Under the pieces are notes generated by a model. The model saw only the letters and a list, made by a program, of their open reading frames with translations, had not been told where the DNA came from and made no database searches. A stretch of 64,000 nucleotides of DNA from Kalymmatonema hyalinum WJT4-NPBG1 (lineage in GTDB: Bacteria > Cyanobacteriota > Cyanobacteriia > Cyanobacteriales > Nostocaceae). The position numbers and the translations under genes were made by a program. Of the stretch, positions 7,184 to 15,528 are shown piece by piece. The stretch lies in NCBI GenBank assembly GCA_019359075.1, contig JAHHIB010000028.1, positions 1-64,000 of the forward strand. Direction: 5' to 3'. The first letter of the stretch is position 1, and each line of letters begins with the position of its first letter.

Positions 7184-10100
7184 ATGTCTGGAATGACTGT
7201 ATGCTGGCGGCGTTGGGATTGGAAATTGGCGCTAGCGAGTTGGTTGGCAATTGGTGGTGCATACGCCTCCTCTCCTAATTGCGCTTTTGCCCAAATTACC
7301 CCTGATGGCACTCTACCCAATAATTCCCGCGTCAGGGCGCAGGACAATATCAGAACCGTTGAAGGAGGAACGCAAGCTGGTAGCAATTTGTTTCACAGCT
7401 TTGGGGAGTTTTCTGTCCCCACTGGTGGCACAGCTTTCTTTAATAATGCTGTGGATATTCAGAATATCATCAGCCGCGTAACGGGTGGGTCAGTTTCCAA
7501 CATTGATGGTTTGATTCGTGCTAATGGCACAGCCAACCTGTTTCTAATTAATCCCAATGGAATTGTATTTGGTGCAAATGCCAGCTTAAATGTTGGTGGT
7601 TCGTTTGTGGCGAGTACAGCGAATGCACTGCAATTTGGAAACCTCGGATTTTTTAGCGCTACTGATAAAAATATCCCTTCACCGTTGTTGACTATTAATC
7701 CTTCAGCGTTGCTGTTTAATCAGATTAATCAAAACGCAGCGATTCAAAATAACTCAGTTGCAACCGCAGGAACAGATCCAGCAGGCTTAAACGCATTTGG
7801 TTTACGAGTACCAGATGGTAAGAGCTTACTGCTGGTAGGTGGTAATGTCAGCATGAATAGGGGACGATTAAGTGCTAATGGTGGACGAGTTGAGTTAGGA
7901 GGATTGGCGGAAGCTGGTACAGTAGCGCTGGGTGTAGATGGCGATAATCTCAGCTTGATATTTCCTGAGAATGTTGCACAAGGTTCGGTATCCCTTACTA
8001 ATCGTTCAGGTATATATGTAGCTGGGGCTGGTGGCGGTAATATAGCAGTCAATGCCAGGAATCTAGAGATTTTAGGAGGAAGTGTCCTAAGTGCTGGTAT
8101 TGGGCAAGGTTTGGGGACACCTGAAACTGTTGCAGGAGATATTACGCTGAATGCTACTGGGGAAATCAAAGTTGCAGGCACTGGCAGCATAGTTGCCAAT
8201 CTTGTCCGTTTGGGGTCACAAGGTAATGGTGGTAATATTACTATCGATTCTGGTTCTTTCTCGTTACGAGATGGCGCTTATATTACTACCTCAACATTTG
8301 GACAAGGGAATGCAGGGAATGTGACAGTGCGTGCACTCGATGCTGTTTCCCTTGCAGATGCTGGCATCTTCAGCAGGGTATCAGCAGGAGGTGTAGGTAA
8401 GGGAGGTAATATCGACATCAATGCTGCAACACTATCACTAATTGATGGCGCTCAGCTGGGTAGCAGTACTCGGGAAGCATCTGCAACCGGTCCAGCAGGA
8501 CGGGGGGATGCGGGGAATGTCAATATTAATGTTACTGGCGCTGTTGATATTGCTGGGGAGAAAAACGGTTTTTTTAGTGCGATTTTTACCAGTGTGGAAA
8601 CGGGGACAGTTGGGAATGGGGGTAACATTACTATCGATTCTGGTTCATTCTCATTACGTGATCGCGCTCAACTTGAAACTTCAACTTCTGGACAAGGAAA
8701 TGCAGGGAATGTGACAGTGCGGGCGCGAGATGCTGTTTCTCTTGCAGATAATGCTTCTATCCTCAGCAGGGTGTCACCAGGAGGTGTAGGTAAGGGAGGT
8801 AATATCGACATCAATGCTGCAACACTATCACTAATTGATGGCGCTCAACTGCAAACTCGTACTCGTGGTGCATCTGCTACCCAGCCAGCAGGACGGGGCG
8901 ATGCGGGGAATGTCAATATTAATGTTACTGGTAGTGTTGATATTGCTGGAAGAAACAGTGCGATTATCAGCAGTGTGAATACGGGGACAGTTGGGAATGG
9001 GGGTAACATTACTATCGATTCTAGTTCATTCTCATTACGCGATCGCGCTCAACTTCAAGCCTTAACTTCTGGACAAGGAAATGCAGGGAATGTGACAGTG
9101 CGGGCACGAGATGCTGTTTCTCTTGCAGATAATGCTTCTATCCTCAGCACGGTGTCAGCAGGAGGTGTAGGTAACGGAGGTAATATCGACATCAATGCTG
9201 CAACACTATCACTAATTGATGGCGCTCAGCTGGCAACCGCTACTGGTGAAGCATCTGCTACCCAGCCAGCAGGACGGGGGGATGCGGGGAATGTCAATAT
9301 TAATGTTACTGGTAGTGTTGATATTGCTGGAAGAAACAGTGCGATTATCAGCAGTGTGGAAACGGAGACAGTTGGGAATGGGGGTAACATTACTATCGAT
9401 TCTGGTTCATTCTCATTACGCGATCGCGCTCAACTTCAAGCCTTAACTTCTGGACAAGGAAATGCAGGGAATGTGACAGTGCGGGCACGAGATGCTGTTT
9501 CTCTTGCAGATAATGCTTCTATCCTCAGCACGGTGTCAGCAGGAGGTGTAGGTAACGGAGGTAATATCGACATCAATGCTGCAACACTATCACTAATTGA
9601 TGGCGCTCAACTGCAAACCGCTACTCGTCGTGCATCTAATACCCAACCAGCAGGACGGGGCGATGCGGGGAATGTCAACATTAATGTTACTGGTAGTGTT
9701 GATATTGCTGGGGAGAAAAATGATTTACTCAGTGGGATTGCCAGTTTTGTGGAAAGGGGGACAGAAGGCAAGGGGGGTAACATTACTATCAATTCTGGTT
9801 CCTTCTCATTACGCGATGGCGCTCAACTTACTGCCTCAACCCGTGGACAAGGGAATGCAGGCACAATTAAAGTTAATGCTGCTGATTTTTTCAGCATTTC
9901 TGGCAAGATTTCTAACTTTAACACTGGCTTGTTCGTGAACTCCCAAAGTACGACGGGTACTGCTGGAGATATTATCGTTACCTCACCTAGAGTTACCCTA
10001 GACAACCGTGGCACACTCAGCGCCCAATCTGCATCGGGTAACGGTGGCGACATCAACTTACAAACTGATTTACTGCTTCTGCGTCGTGGCGCTCAAATCT

Positions 10101-10801
10101 CTACCACCGCAGGCACGGCACAAGCTGGTGGCAACGGTGGCAATATTAATATTGATGCTCTGTCGGGCTTCATCGTTGCCGGAGCAAGGGAAAATAACGA
10201 CATCACCGCTAATGCCTTTAGTGGCAGTGGAGGGAGAGTCACAATTAACGCTACTGGCATTTATGGTATGACAGTGCGTACTCGTGAAGACTTCGTGAGG
10301 CTGCTAGGAACTAACTTAGACCCTCAACTGCTACCAACAAATGACATCACAGCAATTTCCCAGATAAGTCCTACTTTAAGCGGTACTGTAACTGTCAACA
10401 CCCCAGATGTTGACCCCAACAGTGGATTAGTCAACCTGCCCGCCGTACCAGTTGATACCCAAGTAGCACAAGGCTGTACTGCAGGTGGCGCTCAAGCGCA
10501 AAGCGAATTCATTATCACCGGACGCGGCGGCTTGCCCCCTAATCCAGGTGAAGCCCTCAGCACTGATGCAGTTCAAGTAGATTTGATAACTCTCAACTCT
10601 GAAGTTGCTCAACCCTCTACGACCGCAGTTTCCACAACTCGCACTAGCCCCACACCACCTCCAATAGTAGAAGCAACTGGTTGGGTGATTGATGCCAACG
10701 GCGATATAATTCTTACAGCAAATGCGCCCACTGCCACGCCCCATAATTCTTGGCAGAAAACAGCGGATTGCCGTGCGTTCAATCAACCGCAAGGGCGTTG
10801 A
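7184..10801 (+). CDS. Filamentous haemagglutinin N-terminal (TPS-domain) exoprotein
   Basis: About 1205 residues. The start at 7184 (gggggtg ribosome-binding site) is preferred over 7160. A signal peptide ends near CAFAQ, followed by the TPS secretion domain with INPNGIVFGANASL and the NLFLINPNG motif, then right-handed beta-helix repeats. From about 8222 a 127-131 residue unit is repeated four times plus a partial fifth (GGNITI, SFSLRDRAQL, GNAGNVTVRA, LADNASI, GDAGNVNINVTGSVDIAG). Such proteins cross the outer membrane through a TpsB (ShlB/FhaC) pore, not seen here. Adhesion or surface display is typical. It lies 56 bases upstream of the TPR-CHAT gene, consistent with co-transcription. Confidence 0.92.
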   Translation: MSGMTVCWRRWDWKLALASWLAIGGAYASSPNCAFAQITPDGTLPNNSRVRAQDNIRTVEGGTQAGSNLFHSFGEFSVPTGGTAFFNNAVDIQNIISRVTGGSVSNIDGLIRANGTANLFLINPNGIVFGANASLNVGGSFVASTANALQFGNLGFFSATDKNIPSPLLTINPSALLFNQINQNAAIQNNSVATAGTDPAGLNAFGLRVPDGKSLLLVGGNVSMNRGRLSANGGRVELGGLAEAGTVALGVDGDNLSLIFPENVAQGSVSLTNRSGIYVAGAGGGNIAVNARNLEILGGSVLSAGIGQGLGTPETVAGDITLNATGEIKVAGTGSIVANLVRLGSQGNGGNITIDSGSFSLRDGAYITTSTFGQGNAGNVTVRALDAVSLADAGIFSRVSAGGVGKGGNIDINAATLSLIDGAQLGSSTREASATGPAGRGDAGNVNINVTGAVDIAGEKNGFFSAIFTSVETGTVGNGGNITIDSGSFSLRDRAQLETSTSGQGNAGNVTVRARDAVSLADNASILSRVSPGGVGKGGNIDINAATLSLIDGAQLQTRTRGASATQPAGRGDAGNVNINVTGSVDIAGRNSAIISSVNTGTVGNGGNITIDSSSFSLRDRAQLQALTSGQGNAGNVTVRARDAVSLADNASILSTVSAGGVGNGGNIDINAATLSLIDGAQLATATGEASATQPAGRGDAGNVNINVTGSVDIAGRNSAIISSVETETVGNGGNITIDSGSFSLRDRAQLQALTSGQGNAGNVTVRARDAVSLADNASILSTVSAGGVGNGGNIDINAATLSLIDGAQLQTATRRASNTQPAGRGDAGNVNINVTGSVDIAGEKNDLLSGIASFVERGTEGKGGNITINSGSFSLRDGAQLTASTRGQGNAGTIKVNAADFFSISGKISNFNTGLFVNSQSTTGTAGDIIVTSPRVTLDNRGTLSAQSASGNGGDINLQTDLLLLRRGAQISTTAGTAQAGGNGGNINIDALSGFIVAGARENNDITANAFSGSGGRVTINATGIYGMTVRTREDFVRLLGTNLDPQLLPTNDITAISQISPTLSGTVTVNTPDVDPNSGLVNLPAVPVDTQVAQGCTAGGAQAQSEFIITGRGGLPPNPGEALSTDAVQVDLITLNSEVAQPSTTAVSTTRTSPTPPPIVEATGWVIDANGDIILTANAPTATPHNSWQKTADCRAFNQPQGR
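8222..9860 (+). repeat. Long in-frame tandem repeats in the haemagglutinin-like gene
   Basis: The landmark ctatcgattc (or ctatcaattc) recurs at 8241, 8631, 9012, 9393 and 9786, giving periods of 390, 381, 381 and 393 bases, all multiples of three. Copies 3 and 4 look nearly identical at the nucleotide level, so the last expansions were recent and copy number probably varies between strains. Confidence 0.95.
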
Positions 10802-10857
10802 TCAGCGCAAATCGTACTTATCTGCTGCAAATCAGCTTAGCGAATTCGGGCGAAAAC

Positions 10858-13515
10858 ATGGCAAGAAAAAAATCTAGATTACGCACAATCAAACGCCTCT
10901 TAACCGTACTGCTGTTTTTGGCTATGTTCTTGGGCGCGGGGTTATTGCCGCCCACCTTCGCCCATATGACTGCGGAAAACTCCATTGTTCAAAGCTTGCC
11001 CGATGCCCAAAACTTGGTGGAACAGGGAAGAAAATTCTATGAAGCCCAACGGTTTGCTGATGCAGTTACTTCTTGGCAACAAGCTATCTCTGCGTTCAAA
11101 GCCAAAGGGGATCAACTCAAACAAGCGATGACACTGGGCAATCTATCATTAGCTTATCAGCAACTAGGACAGTGGACTCAAGCTGAAAGTGCGATCGCCC
11201 AAAGCCTCAACATATTACAAACCGCACAAAACACAAAAGAGCGATCGCAAATCCTTGCCCAAGCCCTAGATATCAAAGGTCGTCTGCAATTGGCTCAAAG
11301 CAAAGCTGAAGATGCCCTAAATACTTGGCAACAAGCAGTTGACATTTATGCCAAAATAGGTGATAATAATGCATTAATTCGTAACCGCATAAACCAAGCA
11401 CAGGCATTACAAGCCTTAGGGCTTTATCGTCAGGCTCAAAAGACGTTATGCGAAAGTACCCAGCTGTTGCAAAATCAACCAGACTCACCGCTTAAGGTTA
11501 CAGCATTGCGTAGCCTCGGCAATGTCCTGCGTGTGACGGGTAATTTAGAAGCATCCCGGCAGGGTAATTTAGAAGCATCCCCACAGTGTTATTTAAAAAC
11601 ATCCCGGCAGATATTACAACAAAGTTTAGAAATAGCTTACTCGTTGCCAGATAAGCAAGCTGTAGCTGATGTTTTGCTTAGTCTAGGCAATACAGCCCGC
11701 AGTGAGCAAAAAATCCCAGATGCTATAGAATTCTACCGCCAAGCTGTCAACGCTGCCACTTCACCAACTATCCGCATCGATGCTCAAATCAATCAACTGA
11801 AACTATTGCTGGAAAGCAAGCAAATCACTGCTGTTCAGGCGTTATTGCCCCAAATCCAAACTCAAATTGGCGATTTACCCCCCAGCCGGACAGCAATCTA
11901 TGCCAGAATTAACTTTGCCGAAACTCTAACGCAACTTAGACAAAATACCAACACAGACACTCCATCATGGGTGGATATTGCCCAACTAGTGTCAAGCGCT
12001 GTCCAACAGGCGAAAAGCTTGCAAGATAGACGCACAGAATCTTATGCTCTTGGTGTCCTGGGCAGTCTGTATGAAGAAACCCAGCAGTGGTCCGATGCAC
12101 AAAACCTCACCCAGCAAGCCCTGTTTATGGCTTCTGCTATTGATGCTAAGGACATTGCCTATCGATGGCAATGGCAACTGGGACGTTTGCTTAAGGCTAG
12201 GGGAGATATTAAAGGAGCAGTAGCCACTTACGAACAAGCAGTTAACACCCTCCAGTCTCTCCGCTACGATTTAGTTGCCATCAATCCAGAGGTACAGTTT
12301 TCCTTTCGAGAAAAAGTCGAACCAGTTTATCGACAGCTAGTCGAGTTACTTTTGCAACCCCCTTACCAAGGGGGGGCTGGGGGGGTACTCAGTCAAGAAA
12401 ATCTCCTGAAAGCCCGCCAAACAATTGAATCTCTGCAATTAGCAGAACTGGATAACTTCTTTCGGGAAGCCTGTTTGGGTCCCTTATCGCAGATTGACCA
12501 AGTTATTGACCAAAAAGACGAAACAGCGGCAGCTATCTATCCAATTATTTTACCAGACCGACTAGAGGTCATTCTCAAGTTGCCGCAAAAGCCTTTGCTG
12601 CACTACGCTACTGCAGTCCCTCTAAGCCAAGTTGAAACCACGCTAAAACAACTCAGGCAAACCCTCACAGAACCTGACACTCAAGCAGAAGCTAAGTCTT
12701 TATCTCAACAGGTGTATAACTGGTTAATCAAACCCGCTGCAACTGAGTTAGCCCAAACGAAAGTAAGAACCTTGGTGTTTGTGCTGGATGGTTCTTTGCG
12801 GAATATCCCAATGGCAGCTCTTTACGACGGCAAACAGTATCTGATTGAGAAGTATAGCATTGCACTCACGCCAGGTCTGCAACTGGTTAACCCGAAACCA
12901 TTGCAGGAGAAACAATTAAAGGCAATAGCCGCAGGATTGACTGAATCACGCCCCGGATTTTCTGCATTACCCAACGTGAAGCGCGAAATCGAGGAAATTC
13001 GCTCTTTTGTACCCAGCAGTATACTTCTTAACAAACAATTTACCAGTTCGGCTTTGCAAAACCAGATTAATTCTCTGCCTTTCCGTGTAGTTCATCTTGC
13101 AACTCATGGTCAGTTCAGCTCTAAGGCTGAGGAGACATTTATTGTGGCTTGGGATGATCGTATCTATGTTAAACAGTTGAATAACTTAGTGCGAACTCGA
13201 GACACCGCGAGACCCGAGGCGATTGAATTGCTTGTCCTGAGTGCCTGTGAAACAGCTACTGGTGACAATCGAGCTGCTTTGGGAATTGCTGGTGTAGCTG
13301 TACGGGCGGGAGCGCGTAGTACAATTGCTTCTCTATGGAACTTGAATGATGAGTCCGCCTCTGAGTTGATGAGTAAGTTTTACCAAGAGTTAGGAAACAA
13401 AGCCCTAACTAAAGCCGAAGCACTCCGCCGCGCCCAGTTAGCTCTTTTACAGAATCCTAAATATCAACGTCCGAGATACTGGGCACCTTACATTTTATTG
13501 GGCAATTGGCTCTAG
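10858..13515 (+). CDS. TPR-repeat CHAT-domain cysteine protease
   Basis: The start at 10858 gives 885 residues beginning with MARKKSRLRTIKRLL and a hydrophobic signal segment, so export or membrane anchoring is likely. About residues 50-490 are TPR helices (tandem A-x-x-x-W/Y-x-x-A motifs). The C-terminus is a CHAT domain with catalytic His750 (HLATHGQF) and Cys797 (LSACETA), both present, so the caspase-like protease should be active. Two in-frame oddities appear: a triple micro-repeat near 11540-11610 (GNLEASRQ-like) and a palindromic-repeat insertion at 12357-12390 encoding PPYQGGAGG. Cyanobacteria often place CHAT genes beside FHA exoproteins. The substrate is unknown. Confidence 0.9.
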   Translation: MARKKSRLRTIKRLLTVLLFLAMFLGAGLLPPTFAHMTAENSIVQSLPDAQNLVEQGRKFYEAQRFADAVTSWQQAISAFKAKGDQLKQAMTLGNLSLAYQQLGQWTQAESAIAQSLNILQTAQNTKERSQILAQALDIKGRLQLAQSKAEDALNTWQQAVDIYAKIGDNNALIRNRINQAQALQALGLYRQAQKTLCESTQLLQNQPDSPLKVTALRSLGNVLRVTGNLEASRQGNLEASPQCYLKTSRQILQQSLEIAYSLPDKQAVADVLLSLGNTARSEQKIPDAIEFYRQAVNAATSPTIRIDAQINQLKLLLESKQITAVQALLPQIQTQIGDLPPSRTAIYARINFAETLTQLRQNTNTDTPSWVDIAQLVSSAVQQAKSLQDRRTESYALGVLGSLYEETQQWSDAQNLTQQALFMASAIDAKDIAYRWQWQLGRLLKARGDIKGAVATYEQAVNTLQSLRYDLVAINPEVQFSFREKVEPVYRQLVELLLQPPYQGGAGGVLSQENLLKARQTIESLQLAELDNFFREACLGPLSQIDQVIDQKDETAAAIYPIILPDRLEVILKLPQKPLLHYATAVPLSQVETTLKQLRQTLTEPDTQAEAKSLSQQVYNWLIKPAATELAQTKVRTLVFVLDGSLRNIPMAALYDGKQYLIEKYSIALTPGLQLVNPKPLQEKQLKAIAAGLTESRPGFSALPNVKREIEEIRSFVPSSILLNKQFTSSALQNQINSLPFRVVHLATHGQFSSKAEETFIVAWDDRIYVKQLNNLVRTRDTARPEAIELLVLSACETATGDNRAALGIAGVAVRAGARSTIASLWNLNDESASELMSKFYQELGNKALTKAEALRRAQLALLQNPKYQRPRYWAPYILLGNWL

Positions 13516-13544
13516 AAGCTTATAGCGGTTCTCACTTGAATCAC

Positions 13545-13676
13545 ATAAGTAGGTCGGCACAAATATACATTTTTTGTTTGTAGTAAGCGCTTTAGCGCTA
13601 AAGGGCTTACTACAAGCGTTTCACGTCAATTTACATTTGTTTACATAAGTTTGTTTAATCATGCCGATCTACTTAC
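13545..13676. mobile_element. MITE-like element, AAGTAGG family
   Basis: Ends ataagtaggtcggca (13545) and tgccgatctacttac (to 13676) form imperfect inverted repeats. The centre holds a strong palindrome, gtagtaagcgctttagcgct followed by aaagggcttactac. There is no reading frame. Related ends and core occur at 27144-27418, and related ends at 48705-48824. It separates the TPR-CHAT gene from the convergent toxin gene. Confidence 0.6.
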
Positions 13677-13751
13677 ATCACCATGAATAATGTGAAAGTG
13701 CATACACTTTCATTGCAGCAGTGTATTGGACCCAACCGAGAAGCGCTATAA

Positions 13752-14273
13752 TTACGCGCTACTGCCAAACAATTTAGCAATAGTTGTCATTGGTAAATAC
13801 AAGCGCTGCGACTGTTCAGGAAAGGGAATAAATTGATGGTGTTCGTAGAAATCACGCGCTTTGTCATCCTTTGCATCAACCACAACCGCCATTGAAGCAA
13901 TCTCACTATTGAAGCTGCGCCGCAATGCATCCATCAAAAGAAACGAGCCGACTCCTTGCCCCTGATAGCGTTGGTCAACAGCTAGCCGCCCTAGGAGAGT
14001 AGCAGGAACAAGCGGGTATTTTGGCAATTTCTTGGTTATCTCCGGCGGTAATTCTGCCAAACGGATTGCCGTAGCAGCCAAGGTATAGTAGCCTGCTATC
14101 GAGTCGATATCTTGGTCAACCAGCACAAACAAAGCAGCTATTCTCCGCCGCATATCTTGGCTTGCTTGCTGTTTCAGATACCGATCAAGCGGTTCAACTC
14201 CACACTCAAAATCAGAACGGTTATGTTGAGCATCTAACGGCTCAACAACATAAGCAAACGGAGGAAACTTCAC
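13752..14273 (-). CDS. GNAT-family acetyltransferase toxin (TacT-like)
   Basis: A 173-residue GNAT protein. It begins MKFPPFAYVVEPLD, has CGVEPLDRYLK, and the acetyl-CoA loop LLGRLAVDQRYQGQGVG (about 93-109, the R/Q-x-x-G-x-G/A type) followed by LLMDALRR. This is the layout of TacT/AtaT toxins, which acetylate the amino group of charged tRNAs and stop translation. It begins immediately after the stop codon of the upstream DUF1778 antitoxin gene, so the two are co-transcribed and coupled. Family and context agree; the target tRNA is unknown. Confidence 0.85.
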   Translation of the reverse strand: MKFPPFAYVVEPLDAQHNRSDFECGVEPLDRYLKQQASQDMRRRIAALFVLVDQDIDSIAGYYTLAATAIRLAELPPEITKKLPKYPLVPATLLGRLAVDQRYQGQGVGSFLLMDALRRSFNSEIASMAVVVDAKDDKARDFYEHHQFIPFPEQSQRLYLPMTTIAKLFGSSA

Positions 14274-14591
14274 TCACAAAAGCCCGGTACTTTGTTTGTA
14301 TCGTTGAGCTGCTGCCAATAATGCTGCTCCAGGCTCAGGCGGATTCAGTAAAGCTTCGACAAAGGCTTCACTGTCCCGCTTGGTCAAGCTAATCAGCGTG
14401 TGTTCCTGAATGGTACGCAGTGCAGCCGCTTGGGCGCTGCTGACAACAAAATCCGTCAGCGTCCTACCTTCTAGCTCGGCGGCTTGTTGGAGCAATTCTT
14501 TCTGTTCCCGCGTTAGTCTAGCTTCCAAACGTTCAAGCTTACTATGCTTTGCTTCCCCTTTTACCCCATTTTTAGCATTTGGTGTGGTCAT
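14274..14591 (-). CDS. DUF1778 (TacA-like) ribbon-helix-helix antitoxin
   Basis: A 105-residue protein. Residues about 20-60 (ERLEARLTREQKELLQQAAE then LEGRTLTDFVVSSA) match the DUF1778 ribbon-helix-helix dimer that binds the operon promoter. The C-terminal part (LTKRDSEAFVEALLNPPEP) is the segment that wraps the GNAT toxin in TacAT-type pairs. It is the first gene of a two-gene operon with the toxin. Autoregulation is expected from the family. The pair interrupts the CHAT/FHA gene block, as a mobile module would. Confidence 0.87.
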   Translation of the reverse strand: MTTPNAKNGVKGEAKHSKLERLEARLTREQKELLQQAAELEGRTLTDFVVSSAQAAALRTIQEHTLISLTKRDSEAFVEALLNPPEPGAALLAAAQRYKQSTGLL

Positions 14592-14660
14592 CTTACTCTC
14601 TAATATTAGCTTCTCTTCTTAAGAATACGGCAAAATGCCGTACAAGACTACTACCAGCAC

Positions 14661-15437
14661 TTATGGTGCGATCGCTTCATTTGCCAAATCATTCAAACCA
14701 ACGGCTTGCAACAGCGTCGCCCAAGAAGTCTCTTTCGGATCGCGACGACGCAATTCCCCTGCCGTAGTCAACGCTTCAAACCAAATACCATTGGCAGCAT
14801 AAAGAGCAACTCGCTCGCGTGGAGTAGCTTTCTCTAACTGACTGTTGAGGGCGGGGTTGAGTGAGTTTCTTTGAATCCAACCTTCAACAAAAGCTGATGG
14901 TTGTTGCGCTTTGCAGTAAATCTTGAAAAACCAATGATACTGCTTGCCAATTAAGAGCGGTGCTACTGTCTGAGGAAGAGAGAAACTGATAACTCCTGGC
15001 GTTTGGGGCAGGGTGACATCGGTTTGGTAGACCAAGTTATCATCTTTGTCCTGCAATACAAACTTTCCAGGAGATGGTGGTTTATAAGGAATATAAAACC
15101 AAAAGGTGGGATGCGAGGCGGTTGTTGCTCCAAAAATCAATTGTGAATTTGAATAGACAGGCATTAAGGCTGTAAGCTGCTTGTTCCCTCCACCACAGCC
15201 ACGGCTTCCTGCTTCTGCTCGCTGACCTGGTTCCCCGATGTCTGGTGGTGGAGGCGGCGCAGCGAAAATCAATGATTGGTTTAATTGTCCTCTAGGGTTT
15301 ACTGTCGGGCTTTGCCCAATAACTAGAGAATTGACAGACTGTGCGTGCATTTGTGTGCAACTAAGGACTGCCCAACTGATAGCAAGGGTTCCCACTGCTG
15401 AACTAAAAATTGGACAAAGCTGCGCAAAACGACTCAT
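14661..15437 (-). CDS. DUF928 domain protein, exported
   Basis: The ATG at 15437 with ttaggtcg upstream gives 258 residues; a TTG at 15452 is in frame but less likely. An N-terminal signal peptide ends near MHAQS. Then come a Pro-rich linker, GSRGCGGGNKQLTALMPVY typical of DUF928, FWFYIPY and VISFSLPQ strands, and a helical C-terminus. DUF928 proteins are cyanobacterial and of unknown function, usually found with CHAT/CHASE2 and FHA genes as here. It is the last gene of the minus-strand run starting at 19508. Confidence 0.85.
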   Translation of the reverse strand: MSRFAQLCPIFSSAVGTLAISWAVLSCTQMHAQSVNSLVIGQSPTVNPRGQLNQSLIFAAPPPPPDIGEPGQRAEAGSRGCGGGNKQLTALMPVYSNSQLIFGATTASHPTFWFYIPYKPPSPGKFVLQDKDDNLVYQTDVTLPQTPGVISFSLPQTVAPLLIGKQYHWFFKIYCKAQQPSAFVEGWIQRNSLNPALNSQLEKATPRERVALYAANGIWFEALTTAGELRRRDPKETSWATLLQAVGLNDLANEAIAP

Positions 15438-15528
15438 TTTTCGACCTAACAACTAACTTAGGTAGCGTTTCTCTCAACGGTTTTTGCCAGTCAGGGTAAG
15501 TTTAATTTTTCGCACAGGCAATTTAATC

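Noticed and set aside
7744-8199. A 151-codon minus-strand frame inside the haemagglutinin gene
   Set aside because: Composition is Pro/Ser/Ala-rich shadow translation of the exoprotein's codons, with a proven gene on the other strand.
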